NCBI RefSeq assembly: GCF_002944405.1 | Contig: NZ_CP024307.1 | Coordinates: 3,329,001 to 3,393,000, forward strand | DNA from: Sinorhizobium fredii | GTDB taxonomy: Bacteria; Pseudomonadota; Alphaproteobacteria; Rhizobiales; Rhizobiaceae | DNA length: 64,000 nt | Direction of reading: 5' to 3' | Shown: one piece after another, positions 34,995-46,615 of the stretch | How the letters are laid out: each line of letters begins with the position of its first letter | Numbering within the stretch: the first letter of the stretch is position 1 | The notes under the pieces: generated by a model | Database searches by the model: none | Told to the model about the DNA's origin: nothing | Seen by the model: only the letters and a program-made list of their open reading frames with translations | Translations under genes and position numbers: made by a program

Positions 34995-35211
34995 GTCGCA
35001 TGCCCTCGCCAGTCGTCAACGCCACCCGTAAGTGCCTCGTTAACTATTGGCAGGGACAAGTTAACCAGCGGTTAAGCATGTTGATTGGGAAACTTTTAAC
35101 GAATGCCTCTCGTCGCACGGCATGCAGCAATTCCAGGTACTACACAGCAGCTGGCGGGGCAGCATGGGCGCGCGTGGCGAAGACAAAGCTTCAACTTATC
35201 AATGCTGATAA

Positions 35212-35231
35212 GGGGCTCCGGCCGGAGCCCC
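35212..35231 (-). terminator. GC-rich hairpin after the second outer-membrane protein gene
   Basis: A perfect GGGGCTCCG/CGGAGCCCC inverted repeat 20 bases beyond the stop codon. On the minus strand it is followed by only TTATCA, so termination may be weak. The rest of 34995-35251 shows no gene, though ATGCAGCAATTC near 35120 recalls the dispersed repeat. Confidence 0.55.
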
Positions 35232-35251
35232 TTAACCGCCGGTTGTGGCTC

Positions 35252-36079
35252 CTACTTATACACGATGGGTTCGGCCGGCGGCACGTAGGCGGCTTCGCAT
35301 GGGCTACCGAACGTGTAGCGAAGACCGGCCCGCGCCTCGTGGACATAGATGTCCTTGTCGAAACCGGGACCGCTGCCGAGATTGAAACCGAACATGTCGC
35401 CGCCGTCGATATGGCGAAAACGGTATCCGACGTCTGCCTTGAGATTGCAGGTGAGGTCCACCGCCGTGCCGGCCATCAACGCATAGGTAAAGCGCCACTT
35501 GGCCCGGCCGTCATGCTCGACGGTCGGATCGCAGTTCGTCGGATCGGTGGCGTCGCAGCTCGTGTTGCGCAACGTTCCCCATTTCACGCGCGTGCCGCCG
35601 ATACCGGCGCCGACATAGGGTGTGAAGGAGCCGTAGGTTCCAAGGTCCACATAGGCATTGGCCAACAGGCTCCATGCCGACATCGAAGCGATATCGGTCG
35701 ACACGCAGTTGGCAGCGACACCGCAGCTGCCGCTGGTCGAGCCCGTGAAATCCGCCTCGCCGAGGTAATCAAGCGTCACGTCTGCGCGCAGATAGTTGTT
35801 GATCTGATAGCCGACACCGCCGCCGAGGACGTAGGAGTCATCGAGATCGGCCCTGTCGAAGTCGACCAGACTTGCGTTGGAGCCCTGGAAGAAATGCGCG
35901 CCGCGCAGATCGTTCCAAGCGTAGCCGACATCGCCTCGCAAATACCAGCCACTCGTCTCGACGACTTCAACCGGTTGCTCGACATAAGGCGGCTCTGCTG
36001 GCGGCTGATAGACGTCTGCGGCGAAAACCGACGTGCCACTGAGCAAAGCAGCAGCAACGCCACCAAAAATCCTCTTCAT
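35252..36079 (-). CDS. Outer-membrane beta-barrel protein (Omp25/31-like)
   Basis: 275 residues from the ATG at 36079. A signal peptide (KRIFGGVAAALLSGTSVFA, cleavage near residue 21) is followed by a Pro-rich segment (YQPPAEPPYVEQP). A barrel follows with strands matching the downstream paralogue: GWYLRGDVGYAWNDL, LLANAYVDLGTYGSFTPYVG, KWRFTYALMAGTAVDLTCNL, ADVGYRFRHIDGGDMFGFN. The C-terminus extends past the final strand (YTFGSPCEAAYVPPAEPIVY), repeating the Pro-Pro-Ala-Glu motif of the N-terminus, unlike the usual terminal aromatic. It is transcribed from an AT-rich region. Confidence 0.85.
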   Translation of the reverse strand: MKRIFGGVAAALLSGTSVFAADVYQPPAEPPYVEQPVEVVETSGWYLRGDVGYAWNDLRGAHFFQGSNASLVDFDRADLDDSYVLGGGVGYQINNYLRADVTLDYLGEADFTGSTSGSCGVAANCVSTDIASMSAWSLLANAYVDLGTYGSFTPYVGAGIGGTRVKWGTLRNTSCDATDPTNCDPTVEHDGRAKWRFTYALMAGTAVDLTCNLKADVGYRFRHIDGGDMFGFNLGSGPGFDKDIYVHEARAGLRYTFGSPCEAAYVPPAEPIVYK

Positions 36080-36292
36080 GCCCACCCCAATACGCTGGAA
36101 TACCCTCGCTCGCCGATCCGAATAGATACAATCAGACGAGATGCTCGGCAGGATAGTGCCCGGGAAAGGTTAAGCCTCGATTAACTACAAAAATTTACCG
36201 TGAATATTAACGATTTGAAGTATTCGCGGCACTCAGGCATGAATCGGTGACAATGCCCGCGTGCAGGACGTACGTGCGACCTGGACATGAGA

Positions 36293-36394
36293 CTAGAGCG
36301 CGTCGCGTTCAAGCGTAGTCACGCGGAGCGCTTTAGGTCTTTGTTTTGTGCATGTCGTCATCCCAAAACCGCGGCACAGTTTTGGGCGGCATGC
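36293..36394 (+). repeat. Rhizobial palindromic repeat, family B, copy 1
   Basis: It begins CTAGAGCGCGTCGCGTTCAA and ends with a near-palindrome (CATGTCGTCATCCCAAAAC paired with GTTTTGGGCGGCATG). A second copy in the same orientation, about 80 percent alike by eye, lies at 38100-38204; the two flank glmM. The rest of 36080-36455 is AT-rich upstream DNA of the outer-membrane gene, with no gene. Confidence 0.85.
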
Positions 36395-36455
36395 ATCAGT
36401 GAAGACGCGGCCAGCGAAGGCCGCGCCTTCGTCGATCCGGAACGGGCGGCTTCGG

Positions 36456-37808
36456 TCAGGCGGCGTTGCGCACGCTGCCGATCACGTTGACCAGTTCGTC
36501 GACGATGCGCTCGACCTTGCCGCGGTCGTCGCCTTCCGCCATCACGCGGATCAGGGGCTCGGTGCCGGAAGGGCGGATCAGAAGCCGGCCGCCCTTGGCG
36601 AGCTCCGCTTCGGCGTCGGCGATCGCCTGGCGTACCGACTCATGTTCCAGCGGCTTGCCCGTGGAAACGCGGACATTCTTCAAGACTTGCGGCACCGGCT
36701 CGAAGCGTCGGCAAACCTCGCTCACGGCCTTGCCCTGCCGCTTGACGACGGCGAGGATCTGCAGCGCCGCGACGAGGCCATCCCCCGTCGTGCCGAAATC
36801 GGAAAGGACGATGTGGCCGGACTGCTCGCCGCCGACGTTCAGCCCGTCCTGCCGCATCTGTTCGACGACATAGCGGTCGCCGACCTTGGTGCGGTGGAGC
36901 TTCAGCCGTCGCGTCTGGAGATAGCGCTCGAGACCGAGATTCGACATGACGGTGGCCGCGATGCCGCCGCCCTGCAGCATGCCGTCGGCCGCCCAGCTGT
37001 CGGCAATCACCGCCATCAGCTGGTCTCCATCGATCACCGTGCCCTTCTCGTCGACGATCAGCACCCGGTCGGCGTCGCCGTCGAGTGCAATGCCGATGTC
37101 GGCCCGCACCTCGTGAACCTTCTTCTGCAGGGCCTCCGGATGCGTCGAGCCGCATTCGAGATTGATGTTGACGCCGTTCGGCTCGGTGCCGATCGATACC
37201 ACCTCGGCACCGAGTTCCCAAAGCGCCAGGGGAGCGACCTTGTAGGCGGCGCCGTTCGCGCAATCGATGGCGATCCTCAGTCCCTTCAGGGTGACGTCGC
37301 GCGGCAGCGTGCGCTTCGCCTGCTCGATATAGCGGTAGATGTCACCGTCGACGCGCTTGGCCCGGCCGATGTCCTCGGGCTTGGCAAGCTGCCCCGACAT
37401 GTCCTGGTCGATGAGCTCCTCGATCTTTTCCTCGATGTCGTCGGAGAGCTTGTAGCCGTCCGGCCCGAACAGCTTGATGCCGTTGTCGCGGAACGGGTTG
37501 TGCGAGGCCGAGATCATCACCCCGATATCGGCGCGGAGCGACCGCGTCAGCATCGCAACGCCAGGCGTCGGGATCGGCCCGAGCAGGAAGACGTCGAGAC
37601 CGGCGGCGGTGAAGCCCGCCACCATGGCGTTTTCCAGCATATAGCCCGAAAGTCGCGTGTCCTTGCCGATCACCACGCGGTGACGATGCGCGCCGTTGCG
37701 GAAAATGGTTCCGACCGCAACGCCGACGCGCATGGCGAGATCGGCGGTCATCGGGAATATATTGGATTGGCCGCGAATACCATCGGTGCCGAAATACTTG
37801 CGCTTCAT
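36456..37808 (-). CDS. glmM: Phosphoglucosamine mutase
   Basis: 450 residues from [14 protein letters not shown], the usual start; the longer frame upstream has no support. It isomerises glucosamine-6-phosphate to glucosamine-1-phosphate for peptidoglycan and LPS. The phosphoserine loop is [20 protein letters not shown], the metal site [11 protein letters not shown], the sugar loop [18 protein letters not shown], and the phosphate-binding [12 protein letters not shown] is at the C-terminus. It belongs to the conserved block glmM-ftsH-tilS-tol. Confidence 0.97.
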   Translation of the reverse strand: MKRKYFGTDGIRGQSNIFPMTADLAMRVGVAVGTIFRNGAHRHRVVIGKDTRLSGYMLENAMVAGFTAAGLDVFLLGPIPTPGVAMLTRSLRADIGVMISASHNPFRDNGIKLFGPDGYKLSDDIEEKIEELIDQDMSGQLAKPEDIGRAKRVDGDIYRYIEQAKRTLPRDVTLKGLRIAIDCANGAAYKVAPLALWELGAEVVSIGTEPNGVNINLECGSTHPEALQKKVHEVRADIGIALDGDADRVLIVDEKGTVIDGDQLMAVIADSWAADGMLQGGGIAATVMSNLGLERYLQTRRLKLHRTKVGDRYVVEQMRQDGLNVGGEQSGHIVLSDFGTTGDGLVAALQILAVVKRQGKAVSEVCRRFEPVPQVLKNVRVSTGKPLEHESVRQAIADAEAELAKGGRLLIRPSGTEPLIRVMAEGDDRGKVERIVDELVNVIGSVRNAA

Positions 37809-38099
37809 AAGAACTCCATCGTCCTGCTTCGGCAGGATCTCTTTTGCCGGGCGCGTCTGGTTGCGTGTTCCGCGACTAGTCTTCATGTCCCCGGACCTCG
37901 CCTGCGGGCCTTTCGAAGAGGGACTGGAAACGCGGCCGCGCTTCCTCCCCTCGCTTCAACTATAGTAAGCCCCTTCCCGTCGAAACGGTAAATGGGGCGG
38001 CTTTGCGCCATCTTTGACACAAATGCACAACAAACGGCAGCAACACTACCATCAGAAATCATTACAGGGCGTTATCAAGCGCGCCGTGCTTGGCGATGA

Positions 38100-38204
38100 C
38101 TCTAAACGCGTCGCGTTTCAAACGTATTCACGCGGCGCGCTGTAGGTCTTTGTCTTGTACAGTCGTTATCCCAAAACTGCTGCACACTTTTGGGCGACAT
38201 GCAT
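38100..38204 (+). repeat. Rhizobial palindromic repeat, family B, copy 2
   Basis: It begins CTCTAAACGCGTCGCGTTTC and ends with the palindrome GTCGTTATCCCAAAACTG ... CACTTTTGGGCGACATGC. It has the same orientation as the copy at 36293. The remainder of the 37809-38276 gap has no recognisable gene and holds the ftsH terminator. Confidence 0.85.
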
Positions 38205-38213
38205 GAGGCCGCA

Positions 38214-38249
38214 AAAAACCGCCGCTCCCTTCGGAAGCGGCGGTTTTGA
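38214..38249. terminator. Terminator of ftsH
   Basis: AAAACCGCCGCT and AGCGGCGGTTTT form a perfect 12-base stem around CCCTTCGGA, with A- and T-rich flanks; it can work on both strands and lies 30 bases beyond the ftsH stop. Confidence 0.9.
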
Positions 38250-38276
38250 TTGGCATGGCCGTGGACGCCGGCTCAA

Positions 38277-40214
<1,938 letters not shown>

Positions 40215-40312
40215 CGAACTCCCCGGAACCTGTGACAGCCCGCGCTTTCGCCGGGCTGCTGTATGCCCTTAACATAGGGTTCCGGCATCGCCTTGCCAAG
40301 GAAAACCGCCGG

Positions 40313-41650
40313 TCACCCTTCCATTTCTGTCAAAACGTCTTCAACCGGCGGCGGGGCATATCTGTCGCGCCCGAACAACAGCGCGATCGTATCTGCCATG
40401 CTCCTGTCGAAACCCGGCAAAAAGGTGTCGTAGGGGCCGATCCGGCATTCGAGCCTCGCCGCTGCGGTCTCGGCGCCGGAGCCGGCGCTGTCCGCTGGCT
40501 CGGCGCGAGGTGCCACCAGCGACGCCCTCTTGGCAATCCCCTCCGGCAGTCCTGCGGCAATAAGCCTCTGCCGCCACATGCCGCCCTCGCCCTCCGCGCT
40601 GATCGTCAGGGCCGGGCCGAGGCTCGCTATGGTGAACCGGCCGTCCCAGGAACCGCTCTCCCCTGCGCCCAACCTCAGGAGCGGCAGATCGCGCTCCTCG
40701 CGATAAAGATAAAGGCCGTCTCGGCGCCGGTCGAAAACGACGCGGCCCGCGGTCATCCGTCCCACCTCGCCCGATCGCAGAAAGCCTGACAGCCGCTCGA
40801 CCGTTGCCCGCCCCGGCGGATGTTCGCGGCCGCCGATCACCGCTGCGACGGTCATCAAGGCGCGGCGCCAGTCGGCATCGTCCATCCGTCCGGCCTGCGC
40901 CGCCGCGACCTCGGCGACGAGTCCCTCGTGAACGCGCAGATGCTCCAGTAGCAAGGCAGCCGCTCTTGCCGAGGAGGCGGCACGCAGCAGGCCGTCCCGC
41001 TGAGAGCCCGGCGCATGCTCCGCAACCGCGAGGCGGGCACGCACCCGGGCGCGCTCGAACAAGGGATTTTCATTGCTCGGATCGTCGAGCCAGCCAATGC
41101 CGCGCGCCTCCAGGAAGGTGCGGATATCGGCACGGCGCACCCGAATGAATGGTCGCAGCACCCAAATGCGGCGCCCGAAGAGCATGGCCGCCGCCATTCC
41201 GGCGCTGCCGGGGCCCCGACCCTCGTCGCGCGCAGCGCGCATGGCAATCGTCTCGTTCTGATCATCGCGCGTGTGGCCGGTGACGATACAGTCGGCAGCG
41301 AAAGCGGCTGCCGCTTCGGCCAGCAAGTCGTAGCGCTTCCGACGGGCCGCCGCCTGAATGCCCGAGCGTGGTTTGTCGCCCTGCCAATGACCGATCCGGT
41401 GGGGAATGCCAAGCCCGGCGCAGAATGCCCCGACGGCCGCAGCCTCACCGGCGGACTCCGGCCTCAAGGCATGATCGACCGTGCAGGCGGCGAGTGAGAA
41501 CCCGTTGAATTCATGAGTATCGAGCGCTTCGTGAAGCGCACTGAGCAGCCCCTTGGAATCGCTGCCCCCGGAAATGGCGACGAGAATCCGCCCTGGCTTG
41601 ATAAAGGATTTGAGAAAACGTCTTGCCGCAGCGATGACGGCCTCTGGCAT
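40313..41650 (-). CDS. tilS: tRNA(Ile)-lysidine synthetase
   Basis: 445 residues. It puts lysidine on C34 of tRNA-Ile(CAT) so that it reads AUA. The N-type ATP pyrophosphatase motif is ILVAISGGSDSKGLLSAL (residues 22-39); VTGHTRDDQNETIAMR and the downstream RPFIRVRRADIRTFLEARGI also match. The C-terminal domain is Ala-rich and weakly conserved, normal for the family. It starts 10 bases after cpoB on the same strand. Confidence 0.95.
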   Translation of the reverse strand: MPEAVIAAARRFLKSFIKPGRILVAISGGSDSKGLLSALHEALDTHEFNGFSLAACTVDHALRPESAGEAAAVGAFCAGLGIPHRIGHWQGDKPRSGIQAAARRKRYDLLAEAAAAFAADCIVTGHTRDDQNETIAMRAARDEGRGPGSAGMAAAMLFGRRIWVLRPFIRVRRADIRTFLEARGIGWLDDPSNENPLFERARVRARLAVAEHAPGSQRDGLLRAASSARAAALLLEHLRVHEGLVAEVAAAQAGRMDDADWRRALMTVAAVIGGREHPPGRATVERLSGFLRSGEVGRMTAGRVVFDRRRDGLYLYREERDLPLLRLGAGESGSWDGRFTIASLGPALTISAEGEGGMWRQRLIAAGLPEGIAKRASLVAPRAEPADSAGSGAETAAARLECRIGPYDTFLPGFDRSMADTIALLFGRDRYAPPPVEDVLTEMEG

Positions 41651-41660
41651 AGGGATGGCC

Positions 41661-42686
41661 TCAGCAGCCGAAGCGGCTCTGTTCGCTCGTCACCTTCGCC
41701 TTAACCGCAGCCGATGCCTTGGGATAACGCTTGTTCACCTCGCGCAAGGTGGCGCAGGCGGTTTCCTTGTTGTCGAGCGCCCCGAGCGACATGCCGAGCT
41801 TGAGCAGCATTTCGGGCGCCTTCGGCGACTTGCCGTAAGTCTGATGGGCATTCAGGAAGGTCTTCGCGGACTCGTTGTACTTGCCCTGGGAATATTGAGC
41901 TTCGCCCATCCAGAAGCTTGCGTCGGCCGCCTTGTCGCCCTCCGGGAAAGCCGCGAGGTAGTCGCGGAACTCCTGCTCCGCCATGCCATAATCGCCGGAG
42001 AGGACATGGCCGTAGGCCGATTGATAAAGATCGCCCGGATTGCCGAGGGCAGCGGTCTGCTGCTCGTTTCCGGGATTGGCGTTGAGGCCGCCATCGTCTT
42101 GAGTGGCAATCCCGCTATCCACGCCCGGAAGCGTGGCGTTGGCGCCGGGCTCAGTACCCGTCGTCGTCGAGACCGGATTGCCGTTTTCATCGAAGATGAT
42201 CGTGCCGAGCGTGCTTGGCGGCGGTGCCGCGCCTGCGGCATTCGGATCGGCGCTTGCGATGCCGGTGCCGTCCGCGGGGGCAGTCGTCGCCGGGCTATCC
42301 GTCACCTCGGGGGTGACGGACGCCTGATCGCTGGACTTCGGCGTTTCAAGTGCGCCGCTTTTCTTTGAAGAGGACTTGCCGCCTTCCAGATCCTGGAAGC
42401 GGAACTCGTTATCCTCCTGGAACTTCCGGATCTGCTCCTGCATCTGCAGAAGCTGGAAGCTCATTTCCTCGATACGCCCGTTGAGCGAGCGGATCTGTTC
42501 CTCGAGTTGGCCGATCCGGCCGACGTCGGTCGATTGCACCTTCACCACCGGCAGGTCGCCCTTGCTGGCGGCAGCGGCATGGGTCGCGCGGGGCAAGAGC
42601 CCCGAGAGCGGCATGGCATTTGCCGTTTGGCCGAGACCCGCAAGGGCCGCAAGACCAACCAGCCCTGCCACGACAAATTTCTTCAT
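41661..42686 (-). CDS. cpoB: Tol-Pal system protein CpoB/YbgF
   Basis: 341 residues from the ATG at 42686. Signal peptide KKFVVAGLVGLAALAGLGQT ending NAMA-like near residue 24. A short trimerising coiled coil follows (VGRIGQLEEQIRSLNGRIEE, MSFQLLQMQEQIRKFQEDNE), then a long low-complexity Ser/Thr/Pro/Ala/Gly linker (residues 110-220), then three TPR repeats (AYGHVLSGDYGMAEQEFRDY, ASFWMGEAQYSQGKYNESAK, PEMLLKLGMSLGALDNKETA). It coordinates outer-membrane constriction with peptidoglycan synthesis. The linker is longer than in E. coli, where the protein is about 260 residues. Confidence 0.93.
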   Translation of the reverse strand: MKKFVVAGLVGLAALAGLGQTANAMPLSGLLPRATHAAAASKGDLPVVKVQSTDVGRIGQLEEQIRSLNGRIEEMSFQLLQMQEQIRKFQEDNEFRFQDLEGGKSSSKKSGALETPKSSDQASVTPEVTDSPATTAPADGTGIASADPNAAGAAPPPSTLGTIIFDENGNPVSTTTGTEPGANATLPGVDSGIATQDDGGLNANPGNEQQTAALGNPGDLYQSAYGHVLSGDYGMAEQEFRDYLAAFPEGDKAADASFWMGEAQYSQGKYNESAKTFLNAHQTYGKSPKAPEMLLKLGMSLGALDNKETACATLREVNKRYPKASAAVKAKVTSEQSRFGC

Positions 42687-42818
42687 CTCATTTGTCCTGT
42701 TCGATAGATTGTTCTCACCCGGACCACGCTCCGCAGTACATACGACGATTCCATAGGGCGAGTGCCGCACAGTTTTCCAATTGCCGTGAAAAAGCAACGG
42801 AGTTCGGCCAAAGTGTGG

Positions 42819-42847
42819 TAAAAAAGAAAAGGCGGCCCGCGGCCGCC
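42819..42847 (-). terminator. Terminator of pal
   Basis: On the minus strand GGCGGCC/GGCCGCC with a short loop (42831-42847) is followed by TTTTCTTTTTT. It separates pal from cpoB, which must have its own start or depend on readthrough. Confidence 0.85.
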
Positions 42848-42877
42848 CCTTCAAAAAACCATTCAAATCGCCGGCTA

Positions 42878-43408
42878 TCAGCTTCCCGCACCGCCGAGAA
42901 CGGTGACGGCGCGGCGGTTCTGCGACCAGCAGGAAATGTCGTCGCAGACGGCGACCGGCTTTTCCTTGCCGTAGGAGATCGTCCGCATGCGGTTCGCGGG
43001 AACGCCGCGGCCGATGAGGTACTCGCGCGTCGCAGCGGCGCGGCGGGCGCCGAGCGCCAGGTTGTATTCGCGGGTGCCGCGCTCGTCGGCATGGCCCTCG
43101 ACGGTGATGGCATAGTTCGGGTACTTCGCCAGCCACTGCGCCTGGCGGTCGAGCGTTGCTTGGGCGTCGGCACGGATCGAGCTAGAATCGGTATCGAAGA
43201 AGATGCGGTCGCCGACATTGACGGTGAAGTCCTGCTGCGAGCCCGGCGTCGCAGCGCCTGCGCCAAGGCCGAGGCCGGCGGCATCGTTCGGCATGTTCTT
43301 CTTGGAAGCGCAGCCGGCGACGGCAAGTGTCATCACGAGAGCGAGCATGACGGGATTGCGGGCGAGGGTCTGCATGCGGCTTGCTGCCGGGCTGTCAATT
43401 CGGCTCAT
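42878..43408 (-). CDS. pal: Peptidoglycan-associated lipoprotein Pal
   Basis: 176 residues. Lipobox LAVAGC gives a lipidated Cys at residue 33. After a Gly/Ala linker the OmpA-like domain binds diaminopimelate of peptidoglycan: DRIFFDTDSSSIRADAQATL, YAITVEGHADERGTREYNLA, LGARRAAATREYLIGRGVPA. It anchors the outer membrane to the wall and cooperates with TolB. Confidence 0.96.
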   Translation of the reverse strand: MSRIDSPAASRMQTLARNPVMLALVMTLAVAGCASKKNMPNDAAGLGLGAGAATPGSQQDFTVNVGDRIFFDTDSSSIRADAQATLDRQAQWLAKYPNYAITVEGHADERGTREYNLALGARRAAATREYLIGRGVPANRMRTISYGKEKPVAVCDDISCWSQNRRAVTVLGGAGS

Positions 43409-43667
43409 GGGCCGGGTCTCCTTGAGAAGTGTCTGAATTCACGGTTGCCAGACTGTAACCGGAAGCGGTTAATTGCTTTTCAACAGTTATGGTTAACAAA
43501 TCGAGAATCTGCGTCGGGCGCCTGCTAGACCAGCACTTTGCGGCGAGAAAGCGGCACATCGGCCACAATTGCCGCCATGCCTGTGGACGAAACCCGCCGC
43601 ACCTGTGGACGAATGATGCGAGAGGCGGGATGCGGGCGACAGCCGCTCGCATCCCTTTTCGGCCAAT

Positions 43668-44975
43668 CTATTCCATCAGCGGCGACCAGGCTGGGTCGGA
43701 GGCGAAGCCCTGGGTCTGGATGAGCTGCTCGTTATAGCCGGTCAGGTCGATCGAATAGAGCTGTGGCCCGCCGGCACCGGCATTCTGGCGGAAGAACATC
43801 AGCACGCGGCCGTTCGGCGCCCAGGTCGGGCCCTCGTTGTGGAAGCCGGTCGTGAGAATACGCTCGCCGGAGCCGTCCGGCTTCATCACGCCGATCGAGA
43901 ACTTGCCGCCCGACTGCTTGGTGAAGGCGATCAGATCGCCGCGCGGCGACCAGACCGGCGTCGAATAGGAACCGTCGCCGAAGGAAATGCGGGTCTGGCC
44001 GGAGCCGTCCGCACCCATGACATAGAGCTGCTGCTTGCCGCCACGGTCACTTTCGAAAACGACCCGGGCACCATCGGGCGAGTAGGAAGGCGAGGTGTCG
44101 ATCGCAGCAGTGTTGGTCAGCCGCGTCGTCGTGCGCGAACGCAGGTCCATCGTATAGATGTTGGCGTTGCCTTCCTGCTGCAGGCTCATGATCACCCGCT
44201 GCCCGTCCGGCGAGAAGCGCGGCGCAAAGGTCATGCCCGGGAAATTTCCGACCACTTCGCGCTGCCCGGTTTCGAGCTGCAGCAGATAGACGCGCGGCTG
44301 CTGGTTCTCGAAGGACATGTAGGTGATTTCCTGACGGTTCGGCGAGAAGCGCGGCGTCAGCACGATGTCGTTCGAATTGGTGAGCGCGCGGGCGTTGAAG
44401 CCGTCCTGGTCCATGATCGCGAGCTGCCGCTTGCGGGCATTCTTCGGTCCGCTTTCGGCGACATAGACGATGCGCGTGTCGAAATAGCCCTTTTCGCCGG
44501 TGATCCGCTCATAGATCGCGTCAGCGATGATATGGGCGACGCGACGCCAGTTTTCCGGCTGGGTATAGAATTGCTGGCCGAGCATCTGCTGACCGGCGAA
44601 TGTGTCCCAAAGACGGAATTCCGCCTTCAGCCTGCCGTCACCTTCTTGGGTTACCCGGCCGATGACCAGCGCCTGCGCATTGATGACCTTCCAGTCCTCG
44701 AAGCGCGGAGCGGCATCGGGGTTGGCGATTTTCTCAATGAAGGCACCCTTGTCGATCGGTGCGAAAAGCCCGGAGCGCTTGAGATCGGCGGCGACCACGT
44801 CGGAAATCTTCTGGGCGAGCTCGCCCTGGAGGAAGTCGGTCACCGCGATCGGCAACGGCTCGACATTGCCCTTGTTGATGTCGATCTCCACGACCGCGTT
44901 TGCCGGCGCAGCAAAAAGCGCGCCTGCGAACATCAACGTGAAAAGACGGAGAAGATTGCGTCTCAGCATTTCCAT
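43668..44975 (-). CDS. tolB: Tol-Pal system periplasmic protein TolB
   Basis: 435 residues. Signal peptide [20 protein letters not shown] (cleavage near residue 27). The N-terminal domain ([20 protein letters not shown]) precedes a six-bladed beta-propeller with recurring PD40-type repeats: [74 protein letters not shown]. It links Pal to the inner-membrane TolQRA complex. It lies 258 bases upstream of pal and 80 bases downstream of tolA. Confidence 0.97.
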   Translation of the reverse strand: MEMLRRNLLRLFTLMFAGALFAAPANAVVEIDINKGNVEPLPIAVTDFLQGELAQKISDVVAADLKRSGLFAPIDKGAFIEKIANPDAAPRFEDWKVINAQALVIGRVTQEGDGRLKAEFRLWDTFAGQQMLGQQFYTQPENWRRVAHIIADAIYERITGEKGYFDTRIVYVAESGPKNARKRQLAIMDQDGFNARALTNSNDIVLTPRFSPNRQEITYMSFENQQPRVYLLQLETGQREVVGNFPGMTFAPRFSPDGQRVIMSLQQEGNANIYTMDLRSRTTTRLTNTAAIDTSPSYSPDGARVVFESDRGGKQQLYVMGADGSGQTRISFGDGSYSTPVWSPRGDLIAFTKQSGGKFSIGVMKPDGSGERILTTGFHNEGPTWAPNGRVLMFFRQNAGAGGPQLYSIDLTGYNEQLIQTQGFASDPAWSPLME

Positions 44976-45055
44976 AAAGCCTTTCAGCCTTTCATCCTTC
45001 TGGGCGGGCGAGGAAAACTGTGCGCGGCCTTCCGCTCACATCACGCCCAACCTGT

Positions 45056-46126
45056 CTAGAGCATTGAGCTTGGGTCGAAGTTGACGACCACCTCGCTCCA
45101 CGAATCGTACTTGTCTGGGGGCAGCCCCGTGAAAGGAGCTGATTTAAGAACGGCACGTCGCGCACCGCTGGCAAGCGCCCGGCGTGCCGCTTCCGAGCCG
45201 CCGGTCGCTTCGACTTCCGGCTCGCCGATCAACTCACCGTTCTGATCGAGCTGGAAGGTCACCTTGATGCGCACGTCCGCCGCATCGGCCATGCCGGGAA
45301 TGATCGACCAATTGTTCTGGATCTGGCCGCGCAGTGCGTCCATTTCACTCTGCGAAAGCGTGTTGCCGCTCGTCGTCTTCTTGCCGCCGAGCGCCGCTTC
45401 CTCCGTCGAGCGCTTGGCGCCGCCGCCGGAAGACTCCTGCTTGTTGAGCAGCGCCGCAATCTCGTCGGCGTTGAAGTCGCTCTCCTTCTGGGAGGATGCC
45501 TTCTTCTGCTCCTTCTTGGTCTCTTCCTTCTTGCGCTCCGGGGTCTTTGCCGTCTGGGCCGGCTTTTCGACCTTCGGCTTGACTTGCGGGGTGGGGACCT
45601 TGTCAGGCAACGCCTCGGCCTCCGGATTTTCGGCCGGCTGTTCCTCGGCGGGCGCCGGCTCCGGTTTGGTCTCCGGCTTCACTTCCTGTTTCGGTTCCGG
45701 GAGTGCGGCAACTTCGGTCGCCGGCTCCGAAGCCGGCTTGGGCTCCTCGACCTTCTGGATTTCCTCCTTCACCGGATCGGGTGTCGGCGGCGCCTTCTCG
45801 GTCTTTTCGGGGGCGGCGGCAGATTCGTTCTCGACGGGCTTGCTTTCAGGTTTCGGCGGCGTCTTCAGGTCGACGTCGTTGTCGCCGATATTCTCGGCGT
45901 TCTCGACCGGTGTCGGCTTCTTGGTTGGGACGGGCGAAGCCTTTTCCTTGGCCGGTGCCTTCTTGTCGCCCTGCTGGATCTGGGTCATGTCGGTGATCGG
46001 CACGATGTCGACCGGCAGCGCCTCGACATCCGCGACCTCGAATTCGGCCGGGCTGCCAAGCGACACCAGCGCCCAGGTCAGAACCAGAGCGTGGAGGACA
46101 GCAGATGTAGCAAGACCGCCCTTCAT
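45056..46126 (-). CDS. tolA: Tol-Pal system protein TolA
   Basis: 356 residues. One N-terminal membrane anchor (GLATSAVLHALVLTWALVSL), then a long Pro/Glu/Lys-rich extended region (residues 50-230, for example KPTPVENAENIGDNDVDLKT) spanning the periplasm. The C-terminal TonB/TolA domain follows (LSQSEMDALRGQIQNNWSII, ADVRIKVTFQLDQNGELIGE). It transmits proton-motive energy from TolQR to Pal-TolB. The start is 9 bases after tolR. Confidence 0.93.
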   Translation of the reverse strand: MKGGLATSAVLHALVLTWALVSLGSPAEFEVADVEALPVDIVPITDMTQIQQGDKKAPAKEKASPVPTKKPTPVENAENIGDNDVDLKTPPKPESKPVENESAAAPEKTEKAPPTPDPVKEEIQKVEEPKPASEPATEVAALPEPKQEVKPETKPEPAPAEEQPAENPEAEALPDKVPTPQVKPKVEKPAQTAKTPERKKEETKKEQKKASSQKESDFNADEIAALLNKQESSGGGAKRSTEEAALGGKKTTSGNTLSQSEMDALRGQIQNNWSIIPGMADAADVRIKVTFQLDQNGELIGEPEVEATGGSEAARRALASGARRAVLKSAPFTGLPPDKYDSWSEVVVNFDPSSML

Positions 46127-46135
46127 CTCCGGGGA

Positions 46136-46588
46136 TCACTTTTCCTGTTCTTGAAGCGTTACGAGCCCGAGATTCTTGAAGCCGGCCGCCGAGATGCGCG
46201 CCATGACCTTCATCACCGTGCCGTAGTCGGCATTGGTGTCGCCGCGCACATAGATGCGCTCGTTGTAGCCGGTCGTGGCGATCGCCTCGAGCTTCGGAAC
46301 GACTTCGTCGATGCCGATCGGCGTCTCCTGCAGGAAGATCTCGCCGGCCGGATTGACCGAGACGGTGATCGGCTGGGTGTCGGCATTCATCGCCTTCGCC
46401 TGCGTTTCCGGCAGGTCGATCGGCACGCCCACCGTCATCATCGGTGCCGCCACCATGAAGATGATCAACAGCACGAGCATGACGTCGACGAGCGGCGTCA
46501 CGTTGATTTCGCTGATCGTGCCGCCCTTGCCTCTGCGCCGACGGCGTCCGCCGCCCGAGCCCTTGGCTCCGCCTACTGCCATACCCAT
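46136..46588 (-). CDS. tolR: Tol-Pal system protein TolR
   Basis: 150 residues, an ExbD/TolR family inner-membrane protein. One membrane segment follows the conserved [20 protein letters not shown], in which the Asp (VDVML) takes part in the proton channel. A periplasmic domain ends [17 protein letters not shown]. The N-terminus is unusual: a Gly/Arg-rich stretch ([18 protein letters not shown]) before the membrane segment. Confidence 0.96.
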   Translation of the reverse strand: MGMAVGGAKGSGGGRRRRRGKGGTISEINVTPLVDVMLVLLIIFMVAAPMMTVGVPIDLPETQAKAMNADTQPITVSVNPAGEIFLQETPIGIDEVVPKLEAIATTGYNERIYVRGDTNADYGTVMKVMARISAAGFKNLGLVTLQEQEK

Positions 46589-46615
46589 CAGCGTCGTCTC
46601 CGTGCCCGAAGGTCG

